DNA from: Rotaria sp. Silwood1
Lineage: Eukaryota; Rotifera; Eurotatoria; Philodinida; Philodinidae
NCBI GenBank assembly: GCA_905250075.1
Contig: CAJNOP010000127.1
Span: forward strand, 290,175-354,174
Direction: 5' to 3'
Length of the DNA stretch: 64,000 nucleotides
The translations under genes were made by a program, and so were the position numbers. Under the pieces are notes generated by a model. That model searched no databases and had not been told where the DNA came from. It was given only the letters and a program-made list of their open reading frames with translations. Shown here piece after piece: positions 11,901-23,822 of this stretch (positions are counted from its first letter, which is position 1; each line of letters starts with the position of its first letter).

Positions 11901-14900
11901 AATCAAATATAGATATTAATAAACAAATAAAAAATCGATTTAGATTATTTACAAGACGCTTATTTAAGTTTCGACGAAAAAAGTCTTTAAATCGTATTAA
12001 ACTTTGTAAACAATTACAAAATTTTTATCAAAATAATAATCATGTAACCATTGAACAAGTTTCTAAAATTACTATTGAACAAATTCTCAACCGTCAATGG
12101 ATGCAAGCATTTGAAAATAAAAAATCTGAGAAAAATATTTCATTAATAATACCTAACATTGAAGAATCTACTTGTTCTTCATTGAGTATAATAGATGAAA
12201 ATAAAAAGCGAATATCAAATCATTTAATCACTATTTATGGATTGAATCCAACAATAGAAGATTTAAAGTAAACATATTATGAGAATTTTTTAAAATGATA
12301 TATCAATTATTCAGATGTGAACTAAAACTAAATTCATCTCATATTGTTCATGATGTCAATAAAATTGCTTTACAAGGTTATACAAATCATTATTCCTCAA
12401 ATCAAACTAAATATATTCATATAAAAAATTCATCTTCTAATTATGATTTATTCCCAAAACATTTTTCTCATTCAGGTAAAAAAAAATGCTACTTCATTGA
12501 ATAAAAATTTCTTATAGAAACAATAGAAATTCCTTTAATGAATAATGCAATTGATGATCATTATTTAATAAATCAAAGAAAAGAAACTATTGATGAAAAA
12601 GTACATCTATCTAATAAACAATCTCGATCACCTAATGATGTCAATCGAAATAGTTTACGACATTCACCTAATGGAAAAAATAAACGATTGTTTACAAAAG
12701 ATATTATGTCTGGTGAGTTTTTGCTAGTAAAAAGCGTTTCACAGTTATGAAAAAAAAACACTGCTTTACTTCATTTATTTAAACATGAAAATGTTCAGAA
12801 TCGATTTTTGATGAGACATAACAACACTTTAATATTTCTAAACAAACTGTGTACTAATAAAGCAAAGAATTCAGCAACATCATAAACTTATCTTTTGAGC
12901 GAAAAAACGATCATAGACTGAACTTCACTTTCACTCAAAAATCAATTATATATGGTAGGGTAAAAATTAATGCCAAATTGATTAGGCATACATCAATCCA
13001 AAAATGTTGAAATAAAAATTATTTTAATGATTATTTATTCGAACTATTTTATTTCTGATGAATTTCGTTTTCGTTTTATTTCTAAAATATGATCAGAAGC
13101 TGAACATCTTATAAAAAATTTACATTTATCGCGTCACACCGATGGATCTATAACATCTCATGATCATGAAAGTAATGAAAAATCTTCAAAAAAATTGTTC
13201 ATTAGTGAAGAAATCTTATCTATCAATGAACGTTTATACATGAATTTTACTGAAACATGTCCATTATTTTTATTAAAAGAAGGCATTGATCATCGTTTTG
13301 AATTTCTTGATTTTGCTCCTGATTTAAACATAAGACAACGATTTCATCCAATACATCATGATGAATTTATTTTAAATAATACTGAAACACAAATTGAAAC
13401 AATCAATAATACAAATATAATAAATACACAATTATTTTCAAATAAGACTCCACAAAAAATTCATCAAACAACTGAAATTGAGTAAAAAATAAAATCATTT
13501 AAAAGAAAAAATAAATATCTATTCTTATTTAAGATATAATCAACGTAATTGTCGTTGTAATTATTTACTTGTGGAAATCTATCGTTTATTAATTAAATTA
13601 TGGGAACAATCATCAAATATTGAAAAAGTTCTTTATTATTCATTAGAATTAGCACGTGTTGAATTAACACGAACAAATTATTATGAATCAAAAATAATTT
13701 TACAAAATATTCTTGAACGATTGGAAAAAGAACGACATTATTTAAATTTACCATCGTTTTTTGAACCACAAATTTATGATTTATTATCAGGTTTGTTTTT
13801 TTTTCTTCTTCTTTTGATAAAATTCTTTTTTTTTTGTTTTGTTTTGTTTTAGAATCTGTTTATCGAATGCGTAAAAATGATGAAGCTTTTTTATATGTTG
13901 TTTATGGTTTAAAAATTTTAAATGTTCAATTAATTGATTTTCGTTCTCGTGATTCATTAAAATTAAAAAGTCAATGTAAACAATTACGTCATACACTTAT
14001 ACGAACACTTATACGATCAACAATAAATAAAAAATTATCTGATGATGAAATTATTCAAAGATATTTTACAGGTAAATTATTATTTCGTGCTGGACAATGT
14101 GCTCGACGTCATGGACAATTATTATTTGCTTATTTTTGTGTATTAAATGCAACATTATCATTAATTCAATGTCATTTTATATTAACATCATATGAACAAT
14201 GTCAATCATTAACATTACTTGCTGAATTATCACATGATCTTAAACGTATGGAAGATTGTGATTTATTTGTTCAAGCTATTATTAAATATATTGAACCAAT
14301 TAATATTGGTTTTGAAACAATTGCTATTAAATCAAATTGGTTATCAATGACATGGAATTTATATCGAGGAAAAATTGATCGAGCTTTAAATGATTCATAT
14401 AAAATAAAAGATTTATTAAATAAAATTGGTGCTTATGAAAATCTTATGTCAATTGCAACTTATAGTTTACAAGTAAATAAAATAAATTAATCTTTTCATA
14501 TATTATTTTTATTTTTAGGCAGCATTAATTGGTCGACGAGAAGAAGTTATACGTGATCTTATTGATATTATTGATAATGAATCAAATCGTCCATTAAAAT
14601 ATGAAAATCGTCTATGGTCATTTATATTAGCACTTGAAGCATTTGTTGAACTTAATATCGAATATGATGAAAATTTATTAAATGAAATTGCACTTGCTAT
14701 TGATTATGTTCTTGAACATTTAGAAAAGAAAACATCGACACCAGGAGAAATTCATAAATTTTTAACAATGGTTTTTTATGCACAAGCTACTTTAGTCGAA
14801 TGTTATACAAAAATTGTTAAATTGGATAAAGCAAATCAGGTATGAAATTACTCAATAATTCTCCTAAAGTACCTAGTATAGTAGGACGAACAAAGAAAAG

Positions 14901-16495
14901 TAGGAACTAACTGAATTCTAAGTTTAGTCTAAACTCAACAGTATATATCAAAATTTATCGAAAGAAAGGATGATGTACTCTGAAGCTTACTAAATGATTA
15001 AATCAATGTGCTTAGTAGGCTAATATGGTGATTGAACCGACGAAGCGAAGAATAAAAAGATATTTGCCGCTTCATATAGCATGTATCGTATATATTATTA
15101 TTAGAAGAATAGAAGTTATGTAATAATGAAGATGTATCTGACAATATAAAGAAGTTCTTTGTTTATAAAGATGTTAAATGAATCTAATAAATTAGTAGAA
15201 TAGTAAATCTAAATGCGAACATTTTTGAACATGTATATCAACAATAAAAATTGTTATGATTTTGATTTCTCAATTCATTTACTATTTGTTTTTTTAAATA
15301 AATTATTTTAATTTCTCTGACACTATAGCATGAGTTTATAACAGTTACAATTGGTAATTTTTACAGTTTAGTCTCTTGTGAGGCGCATCGACATTTTTCT
15401 TTGGACTATTTTTACTTAAAATAGAAATGCTTGACCTAATGTATTTAAGCAAAATGATTCTTAATGAATGATTTCTTGAAATAGATTATTAGATTTTCGA
15501 ACCTATTGAACAGACATGGCTAAGAAAAATATAATTCTTATGATCAATTGTAAGAATTAGAAAATAAGGATTTGATATAGTTTTGTATAGTTCTAATTTC
15601 GAGATCAAATTTTAATTCATAAATGATTAATAATAGAATTTTGCGAAAGTATATTTTTAGCATAACTATTCTAGTCACATCGAACAAATAGTAGAAGTAT
15701 TTTTCATAACAATAGTTTTTTTTTCCACTTTGTATTCACTTCAAATGAACATGAAACAATACTTTGTGTTCTCTGTTTTGTATTGTTACTATAAATCAAT
15801 GCGTCACACAGGAAATCGAGAATCTTTTAGTAGAAACAAAAGAGGAAGAGAGAATTATTTTGAGTCAAACAATAAACAACAGTGTTCGATACTTCAATCT
15901 GTTAATGTAGTTGTGTTTTGTCTTCTTGACACAAAAAAAAAATTCTTCTTGATTTGATATAAATCTTATTAAATAATAGATGAAGCATTTCTAATTTAAT
16001 GTCATAGTGCCTTGTTCAATTAAATGAAAAAATATTAAATATACATGTGCTTATTATTTTATATAGCATTATATGCGTGCAATTAAATTTGGTATGTCAT
16101 TAAAAGAATGGACATTTCGTGTTTGTAATGGTATGCTTAAATTAGCAATATATGAAATATATGAATGTACAAAATGGCTTATTGAAACTCGTATATCAAT
16201 ACTTCCAAATGAAATTCATGAACGTTTAATTATAACTCATATGTATGATATAAGTAAACATTTTAAATTATTACGACCACGTTATTTAATGTGTTTGGCT
16301 CTTAAACTTTTAATAACTGGTTATCAACGTTCAGCTAAAACTCAATTTGCTAATGCTATTCGTCTAGCTAATGATCTTGAATTAGATTCAGAAAGAAAAC
16401 ATATTGAAATGACACGAAAACAAATATTTAAAGTAATTACAAAGAAAAAAACAAAAATGATTAACAAAACAAAACAAAAACGAACAAAGAATTAA
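4999..16495 (+). CDS. ADCY10: Soluble adenylyl cyclase (ADCY10-like), many exons
   Basis: Converts ATP to cAMP; in animals this family is a cytosolic, bicarbonate- and calcium-responsive cyclase. About 26 exons were traced, coding for roughly 2,300 residues against about 1,600 in mammals. Cyclase domain 1 (4999-5980) has FADVSGFTE and KFAGDAVLG with the metal-binding aspartates, then LWPFEN after a short intron (5339-5387). Domain 2 (about 6920-8460) has KPVRNQ, FMFDKGLSLLCAFG, HPLRCEYTVIGRKVNM and NYPGIVSCD. An NTPase module follows, with P-loop GSTGVGRSR (8650-8680) and Walker B-like VFIIDDAQYID (9109-9141). The C-terminal part (13500-16495) is helical and TPR-like. Extra length lies in Asn/Ser-rich linkers (6336-6853, 10900-13480). 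An acceptor-like TTGTTGCAG just before the ATG hints at a 5'UTR intron or trans-splicing. Long introns lie at about 7500-8183, 11120-11680 and 14840-16066. Family call is firm; several exon edges are tentative. Confidence 0.9.
6920..8460 (+). other. Class III cyclase domain 2 of the ADCY10-like gene
   Basis: Exon from about 6920 carries KPVRNQ...SELR and IFMFDKGLSLLCAFGMPG. Further short exons at about 7340-7498 (ARVSTGVSTGQTFC), 8184-8242 (HPLRCEYTVIGRKVNM) and 8295-8460 (LMVNYPGIVSCDDETYHKA) complete the fold. The order matches the second cyclase homology domain of animal soluble adenylyl cyclase. The intron at 7499-8183 is unusually long for this gene and holds a perfect 10 bp hairpin stem at 8003-8012 and 8026-8035. 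Confidence 0.85.
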
Positions 16496-18009
16496 ATAAA
16501 TCTTTTTGTTTTGTTCCAGTTTTGTACATATTGTATAGAAAAAATAATAATAATAAAAAAACGACTAATTTTGTCTATAATTGATCATGTATAAATTAAG
16601 CAAAGATTAGAAGGTATAAAAAATAAGCGTTGACATCCACTTGTCGTCGTTTGTTTGTCGAATGACAGATTTTTTTTGATGTATTTCTCTTGTGCTAAAA
16701 GAAACAAACAACGGTTCCTAAAATGTCATGTTGCCGACATACACACACACACACACACACACATTTCCTTCCCGTTTTTCTACTCGTTATTTGCTCATGA
16801 GTATGTTATGTATTGCATGGCAATGTGTTTGATGTATGTTTTAATCAATCGTTTAGTCGGTGTCTTTTCAACACGAGATAACAAACTAAATTTACCGATA
16901 TATATATAATCTACCATTAATAACTATAAAATATAATTCAAAGTCTCCTTCATTACTTTTCTTGGGTGCATTCTATTGTATTACTAATGTATAGACAAGA
17001 GAAACATTGATCTATAGATATATATGTGCATAAGTTTGTTAAGTTTAACTCCTTTTTTTACATATTGCTATAGGTATTTCTTAGATGTTTTATCTTCCAA
17101 AATTTATATTATGATTATCATTAGATATATTAGGCGAACAAAATGCATCAGTTTCATCGTAAAAATGTCAAATCTAATAATCTAATAGAAAAATAATCAG
17201 TTTGTTATGGTAGATGTTTGCAAGAACTGTATGATTCTTTTTGTATTTATTATATCCTTATGGCCATTTTTGGTGCCCTTTAAAGATATGCTTTTATGAA
17301 TCTTCTCTCTCTCTCTGTAAATTGATGTGTCGTCTGTTGGATGGAAAATCGGTTAGTATTGCGTTGTATACGTATGTTAGTACACCTCATTTACATTCGT
17401 ATTATACTGATAGCAGTATTGGCTCTTTGATAATCAGAATGATAACGATGAATTCTGACCTTGAGCTCGATTTGAGAAAGTGTTATCTATCTAGCACTGT
17501 GATATGGATAGAGTTAGTATTTTTCTTGAGTTTCATCTATCTCGAATGACGTAATTTGCTCACACTAATTTTTTTTTAATGAAGAGATGATACTCGCATG
17601 TATTATTTACTGATGATTGTTTCGATATGAATTGAAGAGAAAAAATGCTTGACGTTAATTCGCACTGACATTCCACTTTAGGATTGCGTTCTATTGAACA
17701 TCCGAAAAATGCGCCTCAACGGACTCATATAATCAGAAAAGAATCAATAGTAACGAACAACTAATGGTGAAATGTGTGATCGTTTAGCGTACATAAAATG
17801 TAGCTAGATGTTTTCTTATTTTTTTTTCTTTTTTAGAACGTGAGCGCATATTATGACTGTACATTATTCAATATGGGAAATATTATTTATAGAGGGGTAC
17901 ATATTTTCAGATAAGCTTCCGTATATTTTTACAATTCATCATACAAATAGTGTAAATACATATGTGTATGTGTGTGTGAGTGTATAAGATACTGGCTGAG
18001 AAAAAAAAT
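16496..18009. other. Intergenic region with an (AC)n microsatellite
   Basis: Nothing coding was recognised. It follows the stop of the cyclase gene, where AATAAA overlaps the stop region. A pure AC dinucleotide run lies at about 16740-16762, and a GT/TG-rich run at about 17950-17980. Short open frames at 16655-16909 and 17241-17549 are low-complexity or AT-driven and have no domain. Confidence 0.6.
16740..16762. repeat. (AC)n microsatellite
   Basis: About eleven uninterrupted AC dinucleotides between the cyclase gene and the GPCR duplication. Confidence 0.95.
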
Positions 18010-19822
18010 TGATTACAAAACAATCGAGCAAACCACAAAGCCCGAATAGAAAAAGAAATGATGTCCGAACAACTATGACAACGGATAGAGACCGATTGTT
18101 GCATAGTTACATGTATCATTTCAGAAACACTCTTGTGCATTCATACTCATCTGCTATATATTGATAGAAAAAGAAAGAAGAAAGACAGATTGATTGCTAT
18201 GCTCATTATTAATATTATATTGTTTTCCTGACCCAGAACATGAGTAATCTTTGTTAAACAAGTTTGATTTTACTCAGCTGCTTCTTTTCACATACCGGCT
18301 GTGCCTTTTCTCGAATTTCTTTAATCTTTCCCATTATGATTCTTTTGCTCCCTCCTCCTCTTTCTCTCTCTCGTTCTTTTCCTCTCTCTCCCTGTTGCTC
18401 TCTTTCTTTCTTGATCCCAATGATGTGTCAACATGCATATATAGCGCCGTGTCGTGCTAGTAAAAACAACTATAAGATGGACGGTGATGAAAGAAGGGCG
18501 CGCCATTGGATGACAGAAACAAAAGGATGAGATTCTATACACATAATACATAAACCAAAACAACAACATTCTCTCATTGAAGAAAAAGAGAACGAGACAG
18601 AGAGCCAAAAAAAGACTAATAACGACAACGAAAATATAGATGTAATATAGGCTTATATTCTCCAGTAGACTAGTACGAGAATCATGGTGACGATGGTGAA
18701 CAATAACATAGAAAACGTCGTGTCCATCAGGGAATCCTATGGCATGTTACACATTATATACAACACTGAACAGTAATTTTCCGCTTTTATTTTCTCTTTA
18801 GTATGTCCGATGTGTATTAGGAACTTCTTAGTGATTATTAAGGATCAAATAGGGAATTAAAAAATGCATGTAGTGAGTGTTTTCTTTTTGACATTCATTA
18901 CACTCAGAGACACTATTGAATCAAGGAAAATATTTGTCAAGAAAAAGAGTGAGTAAATACTGTTCTTTTTTTCTTACTTTCGGAGAAACTTATTCGACGA
19001 ACAAGTAGTCACCTGTTATGCTTTTTTTAACATTGTTGTGTGCCGATTCTCGATGCCAAGAGAGAAAGAATGGCACCTTCTAAATTCTAATTTTTTTTTT
19101 CTCCTTTCTTTTTTCAAATATTTTTACGATCAAAACATGTATTTACATAAGAGAGAACACTTTTTTTGTTCTTAATTTTTGTCTTTTGAGACCACGCAAT
19201 TTTTTTTCTGATAACAAGATTCTACTTGACAAAATTCGCAATTAATGCTATGGTAATGTTTATTGTTCTATTTTAAGCAGATATGAAAAATCAACTAAGT
19301 CTTTCTGCTCTATATACAATCATCAACTTTTTACATAAAGTCCATAGTTAGCTACTATTACTAATTCATTTTGTTGTACATCTAGAGGTCTTCTTATTGA
19401 TTGTTGGTAATTAATGAACAACATAACATTTTAACTAGATGAAAGTTTGCTAGTATTTTAATTGTTTCTATAGATCTTGTATACTCCATAGTTGTTATTC
19501 ATAATTACATTAGACTTTTGTTCGCCTATGTTCTTTTCTTCTAACCAACTATATAATACAATTCGATATTTTGATGATGTCTAGAGAACAAGCTTACATA
19601 TACTATATGTCTTTTGAAGCGCAGAAGTCTTTCTTCTTCTTTTTCTTTCGTTTTATGATCAGATTCTTTGCGTTATGCTGTAAACTAAGAAAAGTACCTG
19701 ACAACAGTCATTAATCAAACTGAATATGTTGGTTTTTTTTTATGCGTGTTCCTTTGATTTTTCTCTATAGAAATGAGTACAATCAACTAGTGTACTATTA
19801 GTTAAATGATTGTTAGTGAACA
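18010..19822. other. Non-coding upstream region of GPCR A
   Basis: This is the likely promoter and 5' flank of the first receptor gene. It is conserved with 23823-26894 upstream of the second receptor. It contains a pyrimidine-rich tract at about 18345-18415. Small frames here (18251-18460, 18264-18530, 18321-18608 minus) are products of that tract. No specific promoter motif is claimed. Confidence 0.5.
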
Positions 19823-21282
19823 ATGGCAATGAATTGTTCACTACGAGAAGAAATTGCACGTCAAATAGAATTGTATACTTATCCATTTTTACTTGGTCTG
19901 GGAACAGTGGGAAATCTTTTATCAATAATTGTTTTAATACACATGAGACAACATAGTGTTTATCGTTATTTAACATTTATGGCTATTGCCGATACAATTG
20001 TTTTATATATTGGATTATTACGTGAATTACTTTTATCATCAAGTCTTCATGTTCATATACAAGGTACATTATTATGTAAACTACATGTTTTTTTCTTCTA
20101 GTAAGTTCATTATTCTTTTTTTCTATACAAAGACAAATAATAACTCATTATTAAAATTGTTCTTCTAGTAATACTCTGCATCTCTCATCTTGGTTTCGGT
20201 GTTGTTTAAATTTAGATCGTTATGTTGCTGTCAAGTTCCCAATATATACATCAAAATGGTGCCGGACACAACAAGCATCGATTAATTCAAGCGTTGTATT
20301 CACTGTTTTATCTTTATCTAATATACATTTATTAATATTTGTTCAAGGTGATAATCATCCTAAGAGTTTACATGGTCTCAATTCTACACGCTCTACTGTT
20401 AATCCATTCCAATATCAACGATGTTATTTACATCCAAGTTATGTACACTTTTTTGAACACATTTATACGTGGATTGATATGTTTCTTGTAACAATAATCC
20501 CTTTTATATTTATTATTTTATGTAATTTAACTGTTATTAATCGTGTATTTCTTGTATCTGGTCCGGGTAAAAAAAATGAAGTTGTTAGTCGTTCCAAAGC
20601 AACAAATCGTTTACGTTCATTATGTTTAATTATGATATGTTCATCATTTGTATTTGTTGCAACAACTTTACCAGTAACTGCATTTATAATTGATTTATTA
20701 TCACACAAAGCATCGATTGATTTAATGCGTTGTCGACGTATACAATGGACTATCTATAATATTTTAATGTATTTTAATTATGCAAGTATTCTTAGTTATT
20801 GTTTATCCGGTACAGAATTTCGTCATACACTTATTAAAACAATACGTCTTCAAGGGAAACCAAGTTTAGCAACCATGTTACAGACCGATGTAATGAATGC
20901 TGTTAATCAACGTTTAACATCAACACCGCAACAATTACGTCAAGTATTTGTTGAATATCAAGATCAAAAACGTTTTCGTTCATCATCTGTTAGTGTGTCA
21001 CCAGCGCTTAGTCATAAGAAAAATCAACATGCAATGAAAACAACACCAGTTCATGCAAAATATTTACAAATTCAACAACCACAATATCATGGTCGTTACA
21101 GAAATTCTTGTACAAGTCAAACAAATGGCTTAGGCGTTACAAGCTCATCAACAATTCAAAGTTTTCGACATACAGGAGGCGGACCAAGCTTTGTACTAAA
21201 TAATCAAAATGACATTTCTGATCATACTGATGATAAAAGTTCTGTACGCAGCAAAGTTAGTTTTCAAGATATAAGTCAATAA
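19823..21282 (+). CDS. Class A (rhodopsin-like) G-protein-coupled receptor, copy A
   Basis: Two exons, 19823-20100 and 20169-21282, joined across a 68 bp GT-AG intron, give a 463-residue protein. TM1 has the GTVGN motif (residues 27-31). TM2 contains AIADTIVL. TM3 ends in LDRY (DRY at 109-111). TM5 is around 196-220, TM6 around 243-268 and TM7 around 285-306. A Ser/Thr/Gln-rich cytoplasmic tail of about 150 residues follows. In TM7 the usual NPxxY is replaced by NYASILSY, and TM6 has ATTLP instead of CWxP. The family resembles peptide or orphan class A receptors of invertebrates, but the ligand cannot be inferred. A tandem paralogue lies at 26895-28357. The ATG at 19823 is chosen because the short N-terminus matches in both copies (MxMNCSL). 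Confidence 0.9.
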
Positions 21283-21760
21283 AAAAAAACTTATGCTTTA
21301 TTATAATGGTTAAATTATTCTTGTTTTTGTTGTTTTTTTTTACAAATAGAACTTTTTTTTCATATGTATACTTGACTTTGACATCTCATTAGTATGCAGG
21401 CATTTAGTGTTATCATCATCAAATCTTCAATGCGTTGACACAGTCAATCTTCAGACTTCGTTATTCTCATTTGTCACTCAAAACAACGTCATCTCTTAGA
21501 TTATTATTATATACTCTCAATTTTCTTAACACAAACAAGATAATGTAAATATATCAACATTCTTTGTTTCTTTATAAGAAACGAAATTTTTATTTAGAAA
21601 TAATCATCAATTAATCAGATAAGAAAGAAATTAATTTGATATAAAGATAAGACAAAGCTAATTACGAGATAGATTATTTTGGTTCGAAATATCTGTGTTA
21701 TAAAGAATAATAAAAAAAAAAAGATATAAAACTAAAAATTCAACATTGTTTTATCGGTGT
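21283..21760. other. 3' flank of GPCR A
   Basis: AT-rich non-coding sequence with a polyT-rich 3'UTR-like start. It is conserved with the flank of copy B (28358-28605), sharing words such as GACTTTGACAT and GTTATCATCATC. No gene was seen. Confidence 0.5.
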
Positions 21761-23815
21761 TGATGATAAATCCTTGTTATCTTCAATCATAATTCCATCT
21801 GCACATGTTTGAATTATTTAAAATGCAATGTGCATATCATATTCCAAAGCATCTTTAGCACAAACAACAATACGAATTATAAATACTGCATTGAGCATTG
21901 TTGGTACAACATGGATTTGACCTGAATCATTTAAACTTGATAATAATTTTTCAGTCAATATATTGTCTCCCTAAAAGAAAACATCTTCATTAATGGAATT
22001 ATTAATTTTTTTCATAAGACAAGAAAAACTCACATACTTTCAAACGAAAACAAACAAGTCCAAATACAACATTTACAATTATTTCAAATCGATCATCTGT
22101 TTTTAATGATTTAGCAAATATTTTTGACAAACGACAATGCTAAAAATACAAGCATAGGATTAATATTACTAAATGATTAATCTAAATACTTCTCGTATAT
22201 AATGACGAAGACCGTCTTTAACATAATTTCGAATAGTAAACCATAATTTAAGTGATCGAAATCCTCGACTTAATGCAATACTCCAATGCTAAATAGATTT
22301 TTCATAATCAAAATATAATCTGTATGTTTGTAAATATTTACACGTAAATCTGTTGCTTTTTCGACATGTTTATGTTGAAGATACAGTGGATCGACTGACA
22401 TAGCATTAATCACTGCCAATTTATCACGAATTCTGGTATTAGAAAATAAAAATAAACAAACTAATTGACAAGAAAAAAAAATCTTACCAAAAAACAGAAA
22501 CAATCAAAATTCATTAAAAGCCATTTATTTGGATTTGTATTAAATGAATTGACATACTCAATTAACAAATACTTAATAATTCATAAGAAAAAATAAAAAA
22601 ATTGATTTACTTGAAATCCTTTTTATAAATAATGAAATTCTTCACAAATAAGTGCAGCACCAGCATAAGCTCCATCGATATGAAACCAAAGTTTTTCACA
22701 TTGACATATCTGTTCAAGTTTTTCAAAATTATCAACTGAACAACATGATGTTGTACCTAATGTACCACATATCTATTTGAATAAAAAAACAAAAACCTAA
22801 AATTTGGTTATATAATAACATAGACAAAAAAATTACGAATAAAAAATGAAATTAAACCTTTTTCTTTATCAACTTGGATATATTCATCAAGTATTTTTCC
22901 ACGTAATGAATAATTTTCATCAACAACTAATTGACGAATATTGACCATTGTAATAAAACCAACTTTTTCTACAGAGGAATGAGCGTAATGTAAAAAGAAA
23001 AAACAAAAAGAAAAAACAAAAGCCTGTAAATTTCCATTGAAAAATACACACGTACAAGCTTTGACGAATAACATACAAGTTTTGATAATATTTGTCCATT
23101 TTCTATTGAAGAATTTTCTAATCGTTTACTTTTAACTTTTTTTAGTTCTTGCTGCTAACATAGCTACTAAAATAAATTCACTTGCTGAACCCTAAATAGA
23201 CAAAAGTTAAAAAATAAAATATCAATTTAATGAGTAAAAAATGACATACAAGAAGAACACCATCACCACCATGTACTGTTTCACATTCAATTTTTAGTAT
23301 TGAGAGTTTCAGTTTCATTATCATTATTTGAATTAAATGGAAGAAATGATATTGGTAAAGACATCATACGATCAAGCTAATCAACCATAATTGGTTCAAG
23401 TTCAGTGCATGCTGGACATGCTGTCCATGAAAATCCGACAATTCCAAGACCTGCTGAAAATATTTCAGTAAGAATTGATGGATAACTATTTCCAGCTGGA
23501 AAATAAGCATGAAAACGTGGATGTTGTCAATGTGTTATACCAGGCATTATTGTTTGTTCAACATCTTTCATAATATCATCCCATGATTCACTTTGTCCGG
23601 TGAATTTCATGGTAACATTGATCGTAAATAACCTGGTTCTTCTTCTGGTGTTACACAACGTTCACTATGATTTTAATTAATATAAAAATAATAAAAAAAT
23701 TCATTTTGATAATTTTCTAACCTAATATTAATTAAATAGTCAGGAATATAATGAATCATGTCTTTACCCACGACGACGAAATTCTTCATTATTCATAGCA
23801 GGTGTTGTTAGAAAA
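21761..23815 (-). pseudogene. Aromatic-L-amino-acid decarboxylase (group II PLP decarboxylase) pseudogene
   Basis: The minus strand encodes recognisable pieces in the correct order: EEFRRRG and MIHYIPDYLINI (23800-23725), MKDVEQTIMPGITH (near 23540), LHAYFPAGNSYPSILTEI (23510-23450), GSASEFILVAMLAARTK (about 23190-23140), LWFHIDGAYAGAALICEE (about 22700-22635) and a C-terminal stretch (about 21970-21830). These are typical of DOPA, tryptophan, tyrosine or histidine decarboxylases. Breaks include a +1 frameshift in the first exon (an extra base near 23767, absent from the second copy), an in-frame TGA near 23610, a one-base frame change just after it, an in-frame TAG near 23380 where the family has a Trp-like position, and early loss of frame at the C-terminus. 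It would have made monoamines or trace amines. Non-functional with good confidence; substrate class unknown. Confidence 0.85.
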
Positions 23816-23822
23816 TACACAA

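Larger units (their letters stand above)
18010..23822. repeat. Tandem segmental duplication, unit 1 (GPCR A plus decarboxylase relic)
   Basis: Sequence from about 18010 aligns with sequence from about 23823 onward. Shared words include ACTATGACAACG, TCTTTTCACATACCGGCTGTG (18285, 24091), CAACATGCATATAT (18430, 24199) and a run around CACATAATACATAAACC (18540, 24750). The similarity continues through the GPCR, its 3' flank and the start of the antisense decarboxylase relic. The unit therefore contains about 1.8 kb of GPCR upstream DNA, the receptor gene and the decarboxylase pseudogene. Its right edge coincides with the 5' end of the pseudogene near 23810. Confidence 0.8.

Noticed and set aside
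18321-18608. 95-codon minus-strand frame rich in Arg/Lys/Glu
   Set aside because: It reads the pyrimidine-rich tract upstream of GPCR A backwards and is not preserved in the duplicated copy.
20463-20708. Minus-strand frame opposite GPCR A (and its twin at 27535-27780)
   Set aside because: Shadow of the receptor coding strand; its conservation is explained by the receptor.
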